The notes: a model not told the origin generated them from the letters alone. Positions 27,601 to 35,857 are shown, numbered from the stretch's first letter. The stretch is 64,000 nucleotides of DNA from Kocuria soli (GCF_003797835.1 NZ_RKMF01000009.1:106731-170730); one strand, 5' to 3'. Program-made: numbers and translations.

Positions 27601-28576
27601 GGAGGGCATCCCCGTCCGTATGTCCGGCCAGGACGTGCGCCGCGGAACCTTCACGCAGCGGCACGCCGTGTTCTTCGACAACGTCACCGGTGACGAGTGG
27701 ACCCCGTTGAACCACCTGATGGACGACCAGGCTCCCCTGTCGATCTACAACTCGTTGCTCTCCGAATACGGCGTCCTCGGCTTCGAGTACGGCTACTCGG
27801 TCGAGCGTCCCGACGCGTTGACGGTGTGGGAGGCCCAGTTCGGTGACTTCATCAACGGCGCCCAGACGATCGTCGACGAATTCGTCTCCTCGGCCGAGCA
27901 GAAGTGGGGTCAGCGTTCGTCGCTGGTCATGCTCCTCCCCCACGGTTTCGAAGGCCAGGGCCCGGACCACTCATCGGCCCGTATCGAGCGCTTCCTGACG
28001 CTGTGCGCCGAGAAGAACATGATCGTGGCACAGCCCTCCACCCCGGCCAACCACTTCCACCTGTTGCGCCGCCAGGCCTACTCGCGTCCGCGCAAGCCGC
28101 TGATCGTGGCCGCTCCCAAGCAGCTGCTCCGGCTCAAGGCCGCCGCCTCGCCGATCGAGGAGTTCACCTCGGGCACGTTCCAGACCGTGATCGAGGACCA
28201 GGCGGGCCTGGATCCCAAGGCGGTCACCGATGTCGTCCTGGTCTCGGGTCGCCTGTACTACGACCTGATCGCCCACCGCAAGGAACGCGGCGACAAGACG
28301 ACGGCGATCGTGCGCGTCGAGCAGCTCTACCCGCTGCCGCTCGAGGAGATCAAGGCCGAGCTGGCCCGCTACCCGGAGGCGAATGTCGCCTGGGCGCAGG
28401 ACGAGCCCGCCAACCAGGGTGCCTGGCCGTTCATGGCGGTCAACCTGGTGCCGGAACTCGACCGGAAGGTCCGCCTGATCTCCCGCCCCGCGTCCGCCTC
28501 CCCGGCCAATGGTTCGGCCAAGCGGCACGCCCTGGAGAACGAGACGATCCTCGAGGAACTCTTCGACAACCGCTGA
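24668..28576 (+). CDS. kgd: multifunctional 2-oxoglutarate decarboxylase/dehydrogenase (E2-E1 fusion)
   Basis: 1302 residues from the GTG at 24668; an ATG at 24653 in the same frame is possible. FAGNEWLVEDLYKRYRADKN is the E1-type start. A long Ala/Thr/Lys/Gln-rich linker (about 45-180) follows, then an acyltransferase domain without a lipoyl domain (ending TYDHRVIQGAGSGEFL). The thiamine-dependent E1 comes next, with MAHRGRLNVL, GDAAMAGQGIVFEVMQM and DVRRGTFTQRHAVF. This architecture is the actinobacterial Kgd/OdhA protein, which decarboxylates 2-oxoglutarate in the TCA cycle and joins lipoylated E2p from pyruvate dehydrogenase. Confidence 0.95.
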   Translation: MASTPRDLIPEEFAGNEWLVEDLYKRYRADKNTVDRDWWPIFEAMDKADGDQAGTQAGTQAATDSSGTKTDSKTDAEAPTGEKAPATSQRSDEAATTEAGPPKTPQQATSDVQPKPAAQQEAAERATTSGSADAKAPTSKAQAPKATATQAQEKKTTVDSAASTSGKAPAEQEAQDQIVKLRGPAKAVAANMDASLTVPTATTVRAVPAKLLIDNRIVINSHLARNRGGKVSFTHLIGYAVVKALKHFPSMNVSYDVQDGKPVAIQPAHVNFGLAIDLPNKDGSRNLVVPNIKGAEDLDFRQFWDAYEAMVKRARKGELTMEDYAGTTVSLTNPGGIGTVHSVPRLSKGQAAIIGVGALDYPAEYRGSSPRTLSRIGVSKIITLTSTYDHRVIQGAGSGEFLKLVESYLLGDEFWDEIFQGLKVPYEPVRWAQDNQVNPETQVNKVARIQQLIHAYRVRGHMMADMNPVGYTMRTHPDLDIRTYGLTLWDLDREWPTGGFGGAPTLTLRTILGLLRDAYCRTVGVEYMHLDTPAEREWFQGELEKGYTKPTRDEQFRILSRLNAAEAFETFLQTKYVGQKRFSLEGGESLIPLLDAVISDAADENMAGVVIGMAHRGRLNVLTNIAGKSYAQVFREFEGSQDPRASEGSGDVKYHLGTEGTFTSDNGNQTQVYLGANPSHLEAVDPVIEGVARAKTDVLAAGPEGDGSYPVLPIQVHGDAAMAGQGIVFEVMQMSQLPAYKTGGTVHIVVNNQIGFTTAPEAGRSSAYATDVARSVQAPVFHVNADDPEAVTHVGQLALAYRQKFNKDVVIDLMCYRRRGHNEGDDPSMTQPLMYHTIEQKRSTRKVYTANLVGRGDISQEEADRALKDYQERLERVFTETHDAQTSDVPLVTGDAAAIANIERPSAQQTDSGVSIPRSTAVSAESARRLGEVHLEVPEGFTVHRKLTKLLERRAKMTVEGGVDWGMGEIMAFGSLMMEGIPVRMSGQDVRRGTFTQRHAVFFDNVTGDEWTPLNHLMDDQAPLSIYNSLLSEYGVLGFEYGYSVERPDALTVWEAQFGDFINGAQTIVDEFVSSAEQKWGQRSSLVMLLPHGFEGQGPDHSSARIERFLTLCAEKNMIVAQPSTPANHFHLLRRQAYSRPRKPLIVAAPKQLLRLKAAASPIEEFTSGTFQTVIEDQAGLDPKAVTDVVLVSGRLYYDLIAHRKERGDKTTAIVRVEQLYPLPLEEIKAELARYPEANVAWAQDEPANQGAWPFMAVNLVPELDRKVRLISRPASASPANGSAKRHALENETILEELFDNR

Positions 28577-28589
28577 GTCACCTCCACCC

Positions 28590-28626
28590 ACACGGCGCCG
28601 CGCACGAACAGTGCGCGGCGCCGTGT
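28590..28626 (+). terminator. hairpin terminator after kgd
   Basis: A perfect 16-base stem (28590-28605 with 28611-28626, left arm starting ACACGGCGCCGCGC) closes a 5-base loop. It begins 14 bases after the kgd stop. No T-run follows, as is common in high-GC actinobacteria. Confidence 0.8.
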
Positions 28627-28696
28627 ACCGTTGACAAGCAAGCACCCATGCCCCCCACCCACCCCTCCCCCAAGAGCAGATCGAAGAAGGACAGCT

Positions 28697-29296
28697 GTGG
28701 ACCAACGCAGGATCAGAATTGTCGCGGTCGGTGACGAACTGCTGGCCGGCACCGGTGACCCCCGAGCTCTCGGATGGTACGGCCGTGTGCTGGCGCGGAC
28801 CCCCCACGACGTCGTCCCGATTTCCTCGTACGTTCTGGCCGCTCCGGGCGAAGGTAGTGAGACCCTCAACGACCGCTGGTTCGGCGAGGCCGCTCGTCGG
28901 TTCTCGTCCGGAGCCGACAACCGCGTGGTCATCTCCCCGTCGACGGCGGACGTGGACCTGGGCATCACCACGGCACGTTCGCGGCTCAACATGGCCAACA
29001 TCGTGGACACCGCATCCCAGAACAACATCAAGGTCCTGGTGGTCGGCCCTCCCCCCACGCTGGATGCGGATCGCAACCGGAAGATCGCTGACCTGTCTGC
29101 GGCCTACGCCGACGTGGTCACCCGCCGCAATCACATCTACGTGGACACCTTCAACCCGCTGCAGCACCACGAGCAGTGGCGCAAGGACCTCTCCGCCAAC
29201 GACGGTCAGCCAGGCCAAGCCGGGTACGGTCTGATCGCCTGGCTGGTTCTGCACCGCGGGTGGTACTCCTGGCTGGACCTGCCCGAGCCTCAGTGA
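28697..29296 (+). CDS. SGNH/GDSL-type hydrolase family protein
   Basis: 199 residues from the GTG at 28697 with AAGGA 5 bases upstream. The opening IRIVAVGDELLAGTGDPRALGWYGRVL occupies the position of the GDSL block, with an aspartate where the nucleophilic serine normally stands (GDELL). Later pieces (NIVDTA, VLVVGPPPT, AYADVVTRRNHIYVDTFNPL) fit the SGNH fold. The variant first block makes catalytic activity uncertain. No signal peptide is seen. It follows the kgd terminator and probably has its own promoter. Confidence 0.65.
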   Translation: MDQRRIRIVAVGDELLAGTGDPRALGWYGRVLARTPHDVVPISSYVLAAPGEGSETLNDRWFGEAARRFSSGADNRVVISPSTADVDLGITTARSRLNMANIVDTASQNNIKVLVVGPPPTLDADRNRKIADLSAAYADVVTRRNHIYVDTFNPLQHHEQWRKDLSANDGQPGQAGYGLIAWLVLHRGWYSWLDLPEPQ

Positions 29297-29469
29297 CCGA
29301 CCGACCGTTCGCGGCCTGTACTCACGCGGGTCAGCCTGTGTGCTTTGCCGCCGTTGGGTGGTGCGGGCTCGCGGATGTGCGAGAATGGTCGGCAGTGTCT
29401 CGCCCCGGAGCAGATTGGACCCGGGCGAGAATCTCAAGCCCATCCGGTCAGCACATCTAGGAGGTTCGC

Positions 29470-29544
29470 ATGAGCAAGCGCGGACGCAAGCGTAAGGATC
29501 GCCGCAAGAACGGGGCGAACCACGGCAAGCGGCCCAACGCCTGA
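29470..29544 (+). CDS. 50S ribosomal protein bL37
   Basis: A 24-residue gene: MSKRGRKRKDRRKNGANH then GKRPNA. AGGAGG lies 5 bases before the ATG, and a strong hairpin follows. The sequence matches the very short basic actinobacterial ribosomal protein bL37, known from mycobacterial ribosome structures. It is easily missed because of its size. The 170 bases upstream probably hold its promoter, but no clear -35/-10 pair was found. Confidence 0.85.
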   Translation: MSKRGRKRKDRRKNGANHGKRPNA

Positions 29545-29589
29545 GACCTCACGCCCTCGCGGCGTGGATTCCTCAGCCGTTCGGCTACA

Positions 29590-29634
29590 CATGGAAGGGG
29601 CCGGGCACTCACTGAGTGTCCGGCCCCTTCCATG
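29590..29634. terminator. bidirectional hairpin between bL37 and rsrA
   Basis: Arms 29590-29610 and 29614-29634 (starting CATGGAAGGGGCCGG) pair fully except for one G-T wobble. The genes on either side converge on it, so it likely ends both transcripts. It is 45 bases past the bL37 stop. Confidence 0.85.
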
Positions 29635-29680
29635 TTCTCGTCCGGTTCCCCTCGCGGGACGGGCGGGATGACGGATGGCA

Positions 29681-29995
29681 TCAGCCTCTCGGTGTCTCCC
29701 CGCAGGCCTCGTGGATGCGGGTCATGATCGCCGAGCGCAACGTGTCGGGCGCGGTCTCACTGCAGGAGCGCTTGACGACCGTCCGGATGACTTGTTCGAG
29801 CTCGCTCTCATGAGTGCAGTCCTCGCAGGACTCCAGGTGTGCGGCGATCTCCTTGAGGTCCTCGACGGTCAGCGCCCCGTCCAGGTACTCATAGATCCTC
29901 TCGACCTGTTCGCCACTGCATCCACACGGTGCTGCCGCACCGTCCAGCGGTGCGGAGGGAGCTGTTGACTCCTTCTGGATGGCTTGCTCGTTCAT
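29681..29995 (-). CDS. rsrA: mycothiol-system anti-sigma factor (RsrA-like)
   Basis: 104 residues from the ATG at 29995, chosen for GAGGG 5 bases upstream; an ATG at 30007 would overlap the sigma gene stop (ATGA). The zinc anti-sigma motif is HLESCEDC near residues 53-60, with other cysteines at PCGCSG and KRSCSE. RYEYLDG-type residues (IYEYLDGALTVEDL) are typical of the RsrA group. Thiol oxidation releases zinc and frees the sigma factor encoded directly upstream. Confidence 0.9.
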   Translation of the reverse strand: MNEQAIQKESTAPSAPLDGAAAPCGCSGEQVERIYEYLDGALTVEDLKEIAAHLESCEDCTHESELEQVIRTVVKRSCSETAPDTLRSAIMTRIHEACGETPRG

Positions 29996-30003
29996 GCCTG
30001 CCC

Positions 30004-30885
30004 TCATGCTTCCTGCGGTCGGTGGTCGGTCGCGGCGCCGTCGGTCCCGGTGCCCGCTGCGGCCGTGACCGCTGCCTTCGCGCTCGTGGTGGCGCCCTGA
30101 GTCGTTGAGGTCTTGCGTCGGCCCGTGCCCGAGGTGTCGATGCCGCGGTCCGTCGCGTAGTCGGAGAGCTTCTCCCGTAGGAGCTTCCGCCCGCGGTGCA
30201 GCCTGGACATGACCGTTCCGATGGGCGTGGCCATGATGTCCGCGATCTCCTTGTAGGCGAAGCCCTCCACGTCCGAGAGGTAGATCGCCAGCCGGAACTC
30301 CTCCGGGAGGTCCTGGAGCGCCCGCTTCACGTCGGAATCGGGCAGGTGGTCCAATGCCTCGACCTCCGCCGACCGCAGCCCGGTCGACGAATGCTGTTCG
30401 GCCCGGTGCAGCTGCCAGTCCTCAACCGTGTCCGTGTTGGCCTGCTGCGGTTCGCGCTGACGCTTGCGGTACAGGTTGATGTAGGTGTTCGTCAGGATCC
30501 GGTACAGCCAGGCCTTGAGATTGGTCCCCGGCTTGTACTGGTGGTACGAGGAGAACGCTTTGGTGTAGGCCTCCTGGACCAAGTCCTCGGCATCCGCTGA
30601 GTTGCGTGCCATCCGCAGAGCGGCCGCGTAAAGCTGGTCGACGTACACCATCGCCTCGCGTTCGAAGCGCACGGCGCGTTCGGCGGGGGTCTCGTTGGCC
30701 ACGTCCACGAAGCTGTCCTCCGCGGCGTCGTCCTCAGGGTTCCCCGCGGAGTCGTCGTGGTCGGGATCGATGCCCTCGAGTAGTTCTGGCGCGGGTTCTT
30801 GCGGCACACTCGCCTCCGGGTCGTTGCGCCCGTTGGGCTCCCCGGGCGAGCCCGGAGTGGTACGCACGGTGTCGTCGTCGTTCAT
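30004..30885 (-). CDS. sigR: thiol-stress ECF sigma factor (SigR/SigH-like)
   Basis: 293 residues from the ATG at 30885. Region 2 is [32 protein letters not shown] with [25 protein letters not shown]. Region 4 is [26 protein letters not shown] with [16 protein letters not shown]. An acidic N-terminal extension of about 70 residues and a Thr/Ala tail are unusual in length. The frame stays open for 56 more codons upstream, ending near a SigR-type promoter, so a longer isoform is possible. The anti-sigma gene follows immediately. Confidence 0.92.
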   Translation of the reverse strand: MNDDDTVRTTPGSPGEPNGRNDPEASVPQEPAPELLEGIDPDHDDSAGNPEDDAAEDSFVDVANETPAERAVRFEREAMVYVDQLYAAALRMARNSADAEDLVQEAYTKAFSSYHQYKPGTNLKAWLYRILTNTYINLYRKRQREPQQANTDTVEDWQLHRAEQHSSTGLRSAEVEALDHLPDSDVKRALQDLPEEFRLAIYLSDVEGFAYKEIADIMATPIGTVMSRLHRGRKLLREKLSDYATDRGIDTSGTGRRKTSTTQGATTSAKAAVTAAAGTGTDGAATDHRPQEA

Positions 30886-31055
30886 TGCCGACAAGTCTAG
30901 GCCCGCGGTGCCCACGGTCGGCTCTCGGTCGAGCACAGCTGTTCGAGCGTCCACGGCCACATCGGCACCGTCCTTCCCGTTTGTCTCTGGCTCTCGTCTT
31001 TTGCTTGGCGCGTCATTGGCTGAATGGGCTGCACGTCCCTGACGCGACCACAAGC

Positions 31056-31084
31056 GGCAACAACCTGCCCGTCGCGAATGTTCC
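31056..31084 (-). promoter_or_regulatory. SigR/SigH-type autoregulated promoter
   Basis: On the minus strand, GGAAC (31084-31080) is followed after exactly 18 bases by GTT (31061-31059). This fits the actinobacterial SigR/SigH consensus GGAAT/C-N18-GTT. It lies about 175 bases before the main sigR ATG and just before the upstream in-frame extension. It suggests positive autoregulation under thiol stress. Confidence 0.72.
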
Positions 31085-31180
31085 TGCCTCCCGTAAGGCT
31101 GGTTAGGATGGAACAGGTCGGAGGGCCGGGACGCAGGTTCCCGGCGTCGTTCGGCCCCCGTAAACGTCTAGGAGGACCCC

Positions 31181-31738
31181 ATGAGCATCGTCCGCCGCAT
31201 CGCACGTCCGCTGCTGGCCACCGGTTACATCGTCAACGGTATTGACAGCTTCCGTAACTCATCGGCAGCCGCAGAGCACCTCGATCCCGCTCTGAGCACC
31301 ATGCGTCGTGCCGTCCCGCAGGCGGCCCCGGCTCTGAACAACTCCGCCGTCGTGGCGCAGGGCCTGGCCGCGGCTCAGGTCGCATCGGCTGCCATGTTCG
31401 CCCTCGGCAAGGCCCCCCGCCTGGCGGCCTCCGTGCTGGTCTCCACCACCGCGGTCAACGCGTACCTGGACTTCCGTGCCTCGGACAACGGCACCAAGGA
31501 ACAGCGTGCCGCGCGTCGCAACTCCGCACTCAAGAACGTGTCCCTGGTGGGCGCCACCATGCTGGCCGCCGTGGACACCGAAGGCAGCCCGTCGCTGATG
31601 TGGCGCGCCGAGCACTTCGTCAACGACGTCCAGAAGCAGGCCGAGGGCATCGGCAAGGACGCCTCCAAGCGGTGGGAGCAGGCCCAGAAAACAGCCGCCA
31701 AGAAGGCCAAGAAGGCACAGAAGACGGCCTCCGCCTGA
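31181..31738 (+). CDS. DoxX-family membrane protein
   Basis: 185 residues from the ATG at 31181 with AGGAGG upstream. ARPLLATGYIVNGIDSFRN opens a DoxX-like four-helix membrane region running to about residue 125. The C-terminus (KDASKRWEQAQKTAAKKAKKAQK) is a basic helix. The family is linked to membrane redox and thiol metabolism. The gene diverges from sigR across about 300 bases, so it could share thiol-stress control, though no SigR promoter was found facing it. Confidence 0.8.
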   Translation: MSIVRRIARPLLATGYIVNGIDSFRNSSAAAEHLDPALSTMRRAVPQAAPALNNSAVVAQGLAAAQVASAAMFALGKAPRLAASVLVSTTAVNAYLDFRASDNGTKEQRAARRNSALKNVSLVGATMLAAVDTEGSPSLMWRAEHFVNDVQKQAEGIGKDASKRWEQAQKTAAKKAKKAQKTASA

Positions 31739-31741
31739 TGC

Positions 31742-31759
31742 GCTGATCCGCGGATCAGC
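31742..31759. repeat. 18-base perfect palindrome after doxX
   Basis: GCTGATCCGCGGATCAGC is a perfect palindrome starting 3 bases after the DoxX-family gene stop. It may act as a weak terminator or a protein site between this gene and aroA. Confidence 0.5.
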
Positions 31760-31793
31760 ACCACAACCTGACATGCGCTCGAACGGAGAATTC

Positions 31794-33182
31794 GTGGTCC
31801 ACGAAGAGTCCGGGAAAGCCACCGCAACAGAGCCGACCACGGTCCATCCACTGTGGTCGGCTCCGTTCGTGGGGGCCGACCCCGTCGAATCGTCGCTGAC
31901 TGTCCCCGGCTCCAAGTCCTTGACCAACCGGTGGCTGGTTCTGGCTGCGTTGGCCGACGGACCGTGCCGGTTGCGTTCTCCCCTGCACTCCAGGGACTCC
32001 GCCCTGATGATCGCCGCGCTGCGGGAACTGGGCGCCACGATCACCGAGATCCCGGGCGATTCTCCGTACGGCCCCGATCTGGGCATCGAGCCCATCCCAC
32101 GCCCCTTCACCGGTGGGGACGGGCAGCGTTCCGTGGACTGCGGTCTCGCAGGGACGGTCATGCGATTCGTGCCGCCACTGGCCGCCCTGATTCCAGGAGC
32201 CACTCAGTTCGACGGCGACCCCCACGCACGCAAGCGGCCGATGGGACCCGTGGTCCAGGCCCTGCGTGGGCTCGGCATCACGGTGGACGACGGCGGCGCC
32301 GGCGCCCTGCCGTTCACGATCCACGGCCCGGCCGAGGGTGGCACGGTGACCGGAGGTGTCCTGTCCGTGGATGCCGCCGGTTCCTCCCAGTTCGTGACCG
32401 CCATGTTGCTGGTGGGTTCGCAGTTCACAGAAGGCCTGACGCTGCGGCACGACTCCCCCGCCGGAGCCGCGGTGCCGTCGATGCCGCACGTCGAGATGAC
32501 CGTCGACGTCCTGCACCAGGTGGGGGTGCGGGTGGATGATTCGGTGCCCGCACAGTGGACCGTTGCCCCCGGTCCGATTCGCGCCTTCGACGTGCGGGTG
32601 GAACAGGACCTGTCCAATGCGGGCCCGTTCCTGGCCGCCGCCGTGGTGACCGGTGGGACAGTCACCGTCCCGCACTGGCCGGAGGAGACCACTCAGGGTG
32701 GTGCTCACTGGGCGCAGATCCTCCCGCGCTTCGGCGCCACCGTCGATCTCCAGGACGGGCAGTTCACCGTGAGGGGGCCGAGCGTGGTCACCGGTGTGGA
32801 CCTGGACCTGTCCGAAGCCGGTGAGCTGGCCCCCACGGTTGCGGCGATCTGCGCCGTGGCCACCTCCGAATGCCGGTTGCGCGGGATCGCCCACCTGCGG
32901 GGCCACGAAACCGACCGACTGGCCGCGCTGACCGCAGAGATCAACCGCCTGGGCGGGGACGCGGAGGAGACCGCCGACGGCTTGATCATCCGACCCGCCG
33001 CATTGCGAGGAGGCGAGTTCCGCTCCTACGACGATCACCGCATGGCCACCGCGGGCGCCGTGATCGGGCTGGTCGTTGACGGCGTACGGGTGGAGAACAT
33101 CGCGACCACGGCCAAGACCCTCCCCCAGTTCCCCGAGCTGTGGGCGGACATGGTGACCGGGTCCGCGCGGGGGCGCGGATGA
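31794..33182 (+). CDS. aroA: 3-phosphoshikimate 1-carboxyvinyltransferase (EPSP synthase)
   Basis: 462 residues from the GTG at 31794, which has CGGAG 5 bases upstream; an ATG at 31773 is the alternative. LTVPGSKSLTNRWLVLAALADG is the PEP/shikimate site, then CGLAGTVMRFVPPLAAL, DAAGSSQFVTAMLL, RGHETDRLAAL and YDDHRMATAGAVIGL. It transfers enolpyruvyl to shikimate-3-phosphate in aromatic amino acid synthesis. The family is usually about 430 residues; the excess is an N-terminal extension. Its stop overlaps the rsgA start. Confidence 0.95.
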   Translation: MVHEESGKATATEPTTVHPLWSAPFVGADPVESSLTVPGSKSLTNRWLVLAALADGPCRLRSPLHSRDSALMIAALRELGATITEIPGDSPYGPDLGIEPIPRPFTGGDGQRSVDCGLAGTVMRFVPPLAALIPGATQFDGDPHARKRPMGPVVQALRGLGITVDDGGAGALPFTIHGPAEGGTVTGGVLSVDAAGSSQFVTAMLLVGSQFTEGLTLRHDSPAGAAVPSMPHVEMTVDVLHQVGVRVDDSVPAQWTVAPGPIRAFDVRVEQDLSNAGPFLAAAVVTGGTVTVPHWPEETTQGGAHWAQILPRFGATVDLQDGQFTVRGPSVVTGVDLDLSEAGELAPTVAAICAVATSECRLRGIAHLRGHETDRLAALTAEINRLGGDAEETADGLIIRPAALRGGEFRSYDDHRMATAGAVIGLVVDGVRVENIATTAKTLPQFPELWADMVTGSARGRG

Positions 33183-34279
33183 GCAACCGTCGGAATTCGG
33201 TGGACTACGACTGGGACGAATCCGACGTCCGGGTCCGGGCCAACAAGAAGGGCACCCGGCCCAGGACCAAGGAACGTCCGGCGTTCGAGGACGCGGAGAC
33301 CGGCCGGGTGGTGACCGTGGACCGGGGCCGCTACACGGCGGTGGTGGCCGAGGACACCGACGACGAACGGTTGGTGACCGCAGTCCGTGCCAAGGCCCTG
33401 CGACGAACCCCGGTGGTCGCAGGGGATCTGGTGGGACTGGTCGGCGACACCACCGGCGCCCCGGACACCCTGGCCCGACTGGTGCGGCTGGAGGACCGTC
33501 GAACGCTGCTGCGGCGCAGTGCCGATGACACCGACCCCGTGGAACGCGTGGTGGTGGCCAACACGGACCAGTTGGTGATCGTGGTGGCTGCGGCGGACCC
33601 CGAACCGCGGACGGGATTCATCGACCGCTCCCTCGTTGCCGCCTACGACGCAGGGATCGAGCCCTTGTTGTGCATCACCAAGACGGACCTTCGGGATCCC
33701 GCCTGGTTGATCGAGCACTACCGTGCACTGGATCTGACGGTTCTGACCTCCGGCCCGGCCGGTGCGGGCTCCGAGGCCTCCGACGACTCCCTCCCCCTGG
33801 ACCCCGCCTTGGTCCAACAACTGCGCGAACACGTGGACGGCAAGGTCTCCACCATGCTCGGCCACTCGGGGGTGGGAAAGTCCACCCTGGTCAACGCGCT
33901 CACGGGTGCGGACCGGGCCACGGGCGGAGTCAACGCCGTGACCGGACGTGGCCGCCACACGTCGTCGTCCGCTCTTGCGCTGCGCGTCCCGGACACGGGA
34001 CCCGGGACGTGGATCATCGACACACCCGGGGTGCGGTCCTTCGGGCTCGCTCACGTGGACCCGGACCGGATCGTCGAGTCCTTCGACGAACTCGGCGAGG
34101 CCATCGCCGACTGCCCCAAGGGCTGCACGCACCTGGCAGACGCCGTGGGTTGTGCCCTGGACGCGTGGGTGGCCGACGGGCACGCGGGAGAGGCCGGGCC
34201 TGCTCGGCTGGAGTCCCTGCGCCGGTTGCTCGGGTCCGGGCGGGACGAGGAGCAGAACGAGAAGCACCTGGGGCGATGA
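33179..34279 (+). CDS. rsgA: ribosome small-subunit-dependent GTPase A
   Basis: 366 residues from the ATG at 33179 overlapping the aroA stop (ATGA). Motifs occur in circularly permuted order: G4 TKTD at 167-170, G1 GHSGVGKS at 228-235, G3 DTPG at 281-284. A C-terminal zinc motif (CPKGCTHLADAVGC) follows. An OB-like domain precedes the GTPase part. RsgA checks late 30S assembly. The aroA-rsgA-hisN order is common in related actinobacteria. Confidence 0.95.
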   Translation: MSNRRNSVDYDWDESDVRVRANKKGTRPRTKERPAFEDAETGRVVTVDRGRYTAVVAEDTDDERLVTAVRAKALRRTPVVAGDLVGLVGDTTGAPDTLARLVRLEDRRTLLRRSADDTDPVERVVVANTDQLVIVVAAADPEPRTGFIDRSLVAAYDAGIEPLLCITKTDLRDPAWLIEHYRALDLTVLTSGPAGAGSEASDDSLPLDPALVQQLREHVDGKVSTMLGHSGVGKSTLVNALTGADRATGGVNAVTGRGRHTSSSALALRVPDTGPGTWIIDTPGVRSFGLAHVDPDRIVESFDELGEAIADCPKGCTHLADAVGCALDAWVADGHAGEAGPARLESLRRLLGSGRDEEQNEKHLGR

Positions 34280-34302
34280 GGTGATCGGCTAGCCTGGAGG
34301 TC

Positions 34303-35094
34303 ATGCGATCTCCCAGCACCTACACCGATGACATGCGCCTTGCCCACGTACTCGCGGATGCCGTTGATGCCCTGACCACGCGCCGTTTCAAGGCCCAGGA
34401 CCTGCAGGTGGAGACCAAGCCGGACCTGACGCCGGTCACCGACGCGGACCGGGAGGCGGAGCAGTTGATCCGCTCCCAGCTGGCCCGCGCCCGCGGGCGT
34501 GACAGTGTGCTGGGGGAAGAATTCGGCAGCACGGGCGGCGGCTCCCGCCAATGGGTGATCGACCCGATCGACGGCACAAAGAACTTTGTCCGCGGTGTTC
34601 CCGTGTGGGCCACCCTGATCGCCCTGATCGACGACGGCCAGCCCGTGGTGGGCGTGGTCTCCGCACCGGCTCTGGGCCGACGCTGGTGGGCTGCCACCGG
34701 GTCCGGGGCCTGGACCGGCCGTTCCCTGGCCAAGGCCGAACAGATCCGCGTGTCCCAGGTGGATCAGCTCGAGAACGCCTCCCTGTCCTTCTCGTCGCTG
34801 ACCGGGTGGAAGGAACTCGGCCGACGCGACGCACTGATCGACCTGACCGACCGTGTGTGGCGGACGCGCGCCTACGGGGACTTCTGGTCCTACTGCCTGC
34901 TGGCCGAGGGGGCGGTGGACATCGCAGCCGAACCCGAACTGAACCTGCACGACATGGCCGCCCTGGTGCCGATCGTTGAAGAGGCCGGCGGACGGTTCAC
35001 GGCACTGGACGGCACCCCCGGGCCGTTCGGCGGCAACGCCGCGGTCACCAATGGGCTGCTCCACGAACAGGTGCTCGAACTCATCGGCGACTGA
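34303..35094 (+). CDS. hisN: histidinol-phosphatase (inositol-monophosphatase family)
   Basis: 263 residues from the ATG at 34303 preceded by GGAGG. Metal-binding motifs of the IMPase superfamily are present: TPVTDADREAEQ, LGEEFG, WVIDPIDGTKNFVRGVPVWATLIAL and the C-terminal LNLHDMAALVPIVEEAGG. WVIDPIDGTKNFVRG is characteristic of actinobacterial HisN, which dephosphorylates histidinol-phosphate. A strong hairpin ends the aroA-rsgA-hisN unit. Confidence 0.92.
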   Translation: MRSPSTYTDDMRLAHVLADAVDALTTRRFKAQDLQVETKPDLTPVTDADREAEQLIRSQLARARGRDSVLGEEFGSTGGGSRQWVIDPIDGTKNFVRGVPVWATLIALIDDGQPVVGVVSAPALGRRWWAATGSGAWTGRSLAKAEQIRVSQVDQLENASLSFSSLTGWKELGRRDALIDLTDRVWRTRAYGDFWSYCLLAEGAVDIAAEPELNLHDMAALVPIVEEAGGRFTALDGTPGPFGGNAAVTNGLLHEQVLELIGD

Positions 35095-35112
35095 CCCGGG
35101 TACCCGCCACCG

Positions 35113-35170
35113 ACGACGGCGCCCCTCGCCTTCCGTGAACTGTTCAGCGGAAGCCGAGGGGCGCCGTCGT
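35113..35170 (+). terminator. hairpin terminator after hisN
   Basis: Outer arms 35113-35128 and 35155-35170 (left arm ACGACGGCGCCCCTCG) are perfectly complementary. The enclosed stretch forms a further CTTCCG/CGGAAG stem. It begins 19 bases after hisN and faces the convergent membrane protein gene. Confidence 0.85.
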
Positions 35171-35206
35171 TGACTCGGCTTTCACCGCGAAGGTCAGGAA
35201 GACAGG

Positions 35207-35857
35207 TCAGGAATTGGAAGTGTTGACGACGTCCTGGAGGCACTGCTCGTAGGCGGCCTGGTCCTGGTCCTCCATGTACTGCGAGATGCATTCCTGGGCG
35301 GCCGGATCCTGCATGATCTGCCAGGCCATTCCACCGACCACGATCCAGAAGGTCAGCGCAATGCCGCTGAGCACCAGGCCCACGATGCTGAGGATCAGGC
35401 CCGTGATGCCCAGCCCTTTGCCGGATCCGGGGAACTTGCGCGCCTTCATCAGAGCCATGATCGCGAAGACCAGACCCAGCAGGGCAAGTAGAGCCGTGAG
35501 GCCCAGGAAGAACAGGACGATGCTGATGATGCCCAGCACAAGCGCCGCGATGGCCAGGCCACGGCCCGGCGCCACAGGCGGGGCCACATAGGGCTGGTCG
35601 TACGGGTTCTGGTTGTTCCCGCCCGCCGCGGGGACGTAGTAGTTCTGGCCGCCGTGACCGGGCTGGCCGTACTGCGTCGGTTGAGCAGACTGGGCCGGAG
35701 CATGGTCGTTCCACGGCTCCTCGGCGTTCCGGCCGCCGTCGGGACCACCTTGCCCGGGCTGTGCGTACCGGCCCTGCTGGGCCTCCGGGACGCGCACACC
35801 GTACTGCGGGGGCTGTGCGGAAGGATCGTTCGTGTTCTGGGGACGTTCGTAGCTCAC
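35207..35857 (-). CDS. DUF4190-type membrane protein
   Basis: 216 residues from the GTG at 35857, which has GGAGG 9 bases upstream. The first 95 residues are a Pro/Gln/Gly/Asn/Tyr-rich cytoplasmic tail. Two or more membrane segments follow (LAIAALVLGIISIVLFFLGL, GITGLILSIVGLVLSGIAL). The short C-terminal part contains two cysteines (ECISQYM and QCLQDVV) that may form a disulfide outside the membrane. No enzymatic motif is seen. The frame runs back into the tmRNA gene, but that stretch is not protein-coding. Confidence 0.75.
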   Translation of the reverse strand: MSYERPQNTNDPSAQPPQYGVRVPEAQQGRYAQPGQGGPDGGRNAEEPWNDHAPAQSAQPTQYGQPGHGGQNYYVPAAGGNNQNPYDQPYVAPPVAPGRGLAIAALVLGIISIVLFFLGLTALLALLGLVFAIMALMKARKFPGSGKGLGITGLILSIVGLVLSGIALTFWIVVGGMAWQIMQDPAAQECISQYMEDQDQAAYEQCLQDVVNTSNS

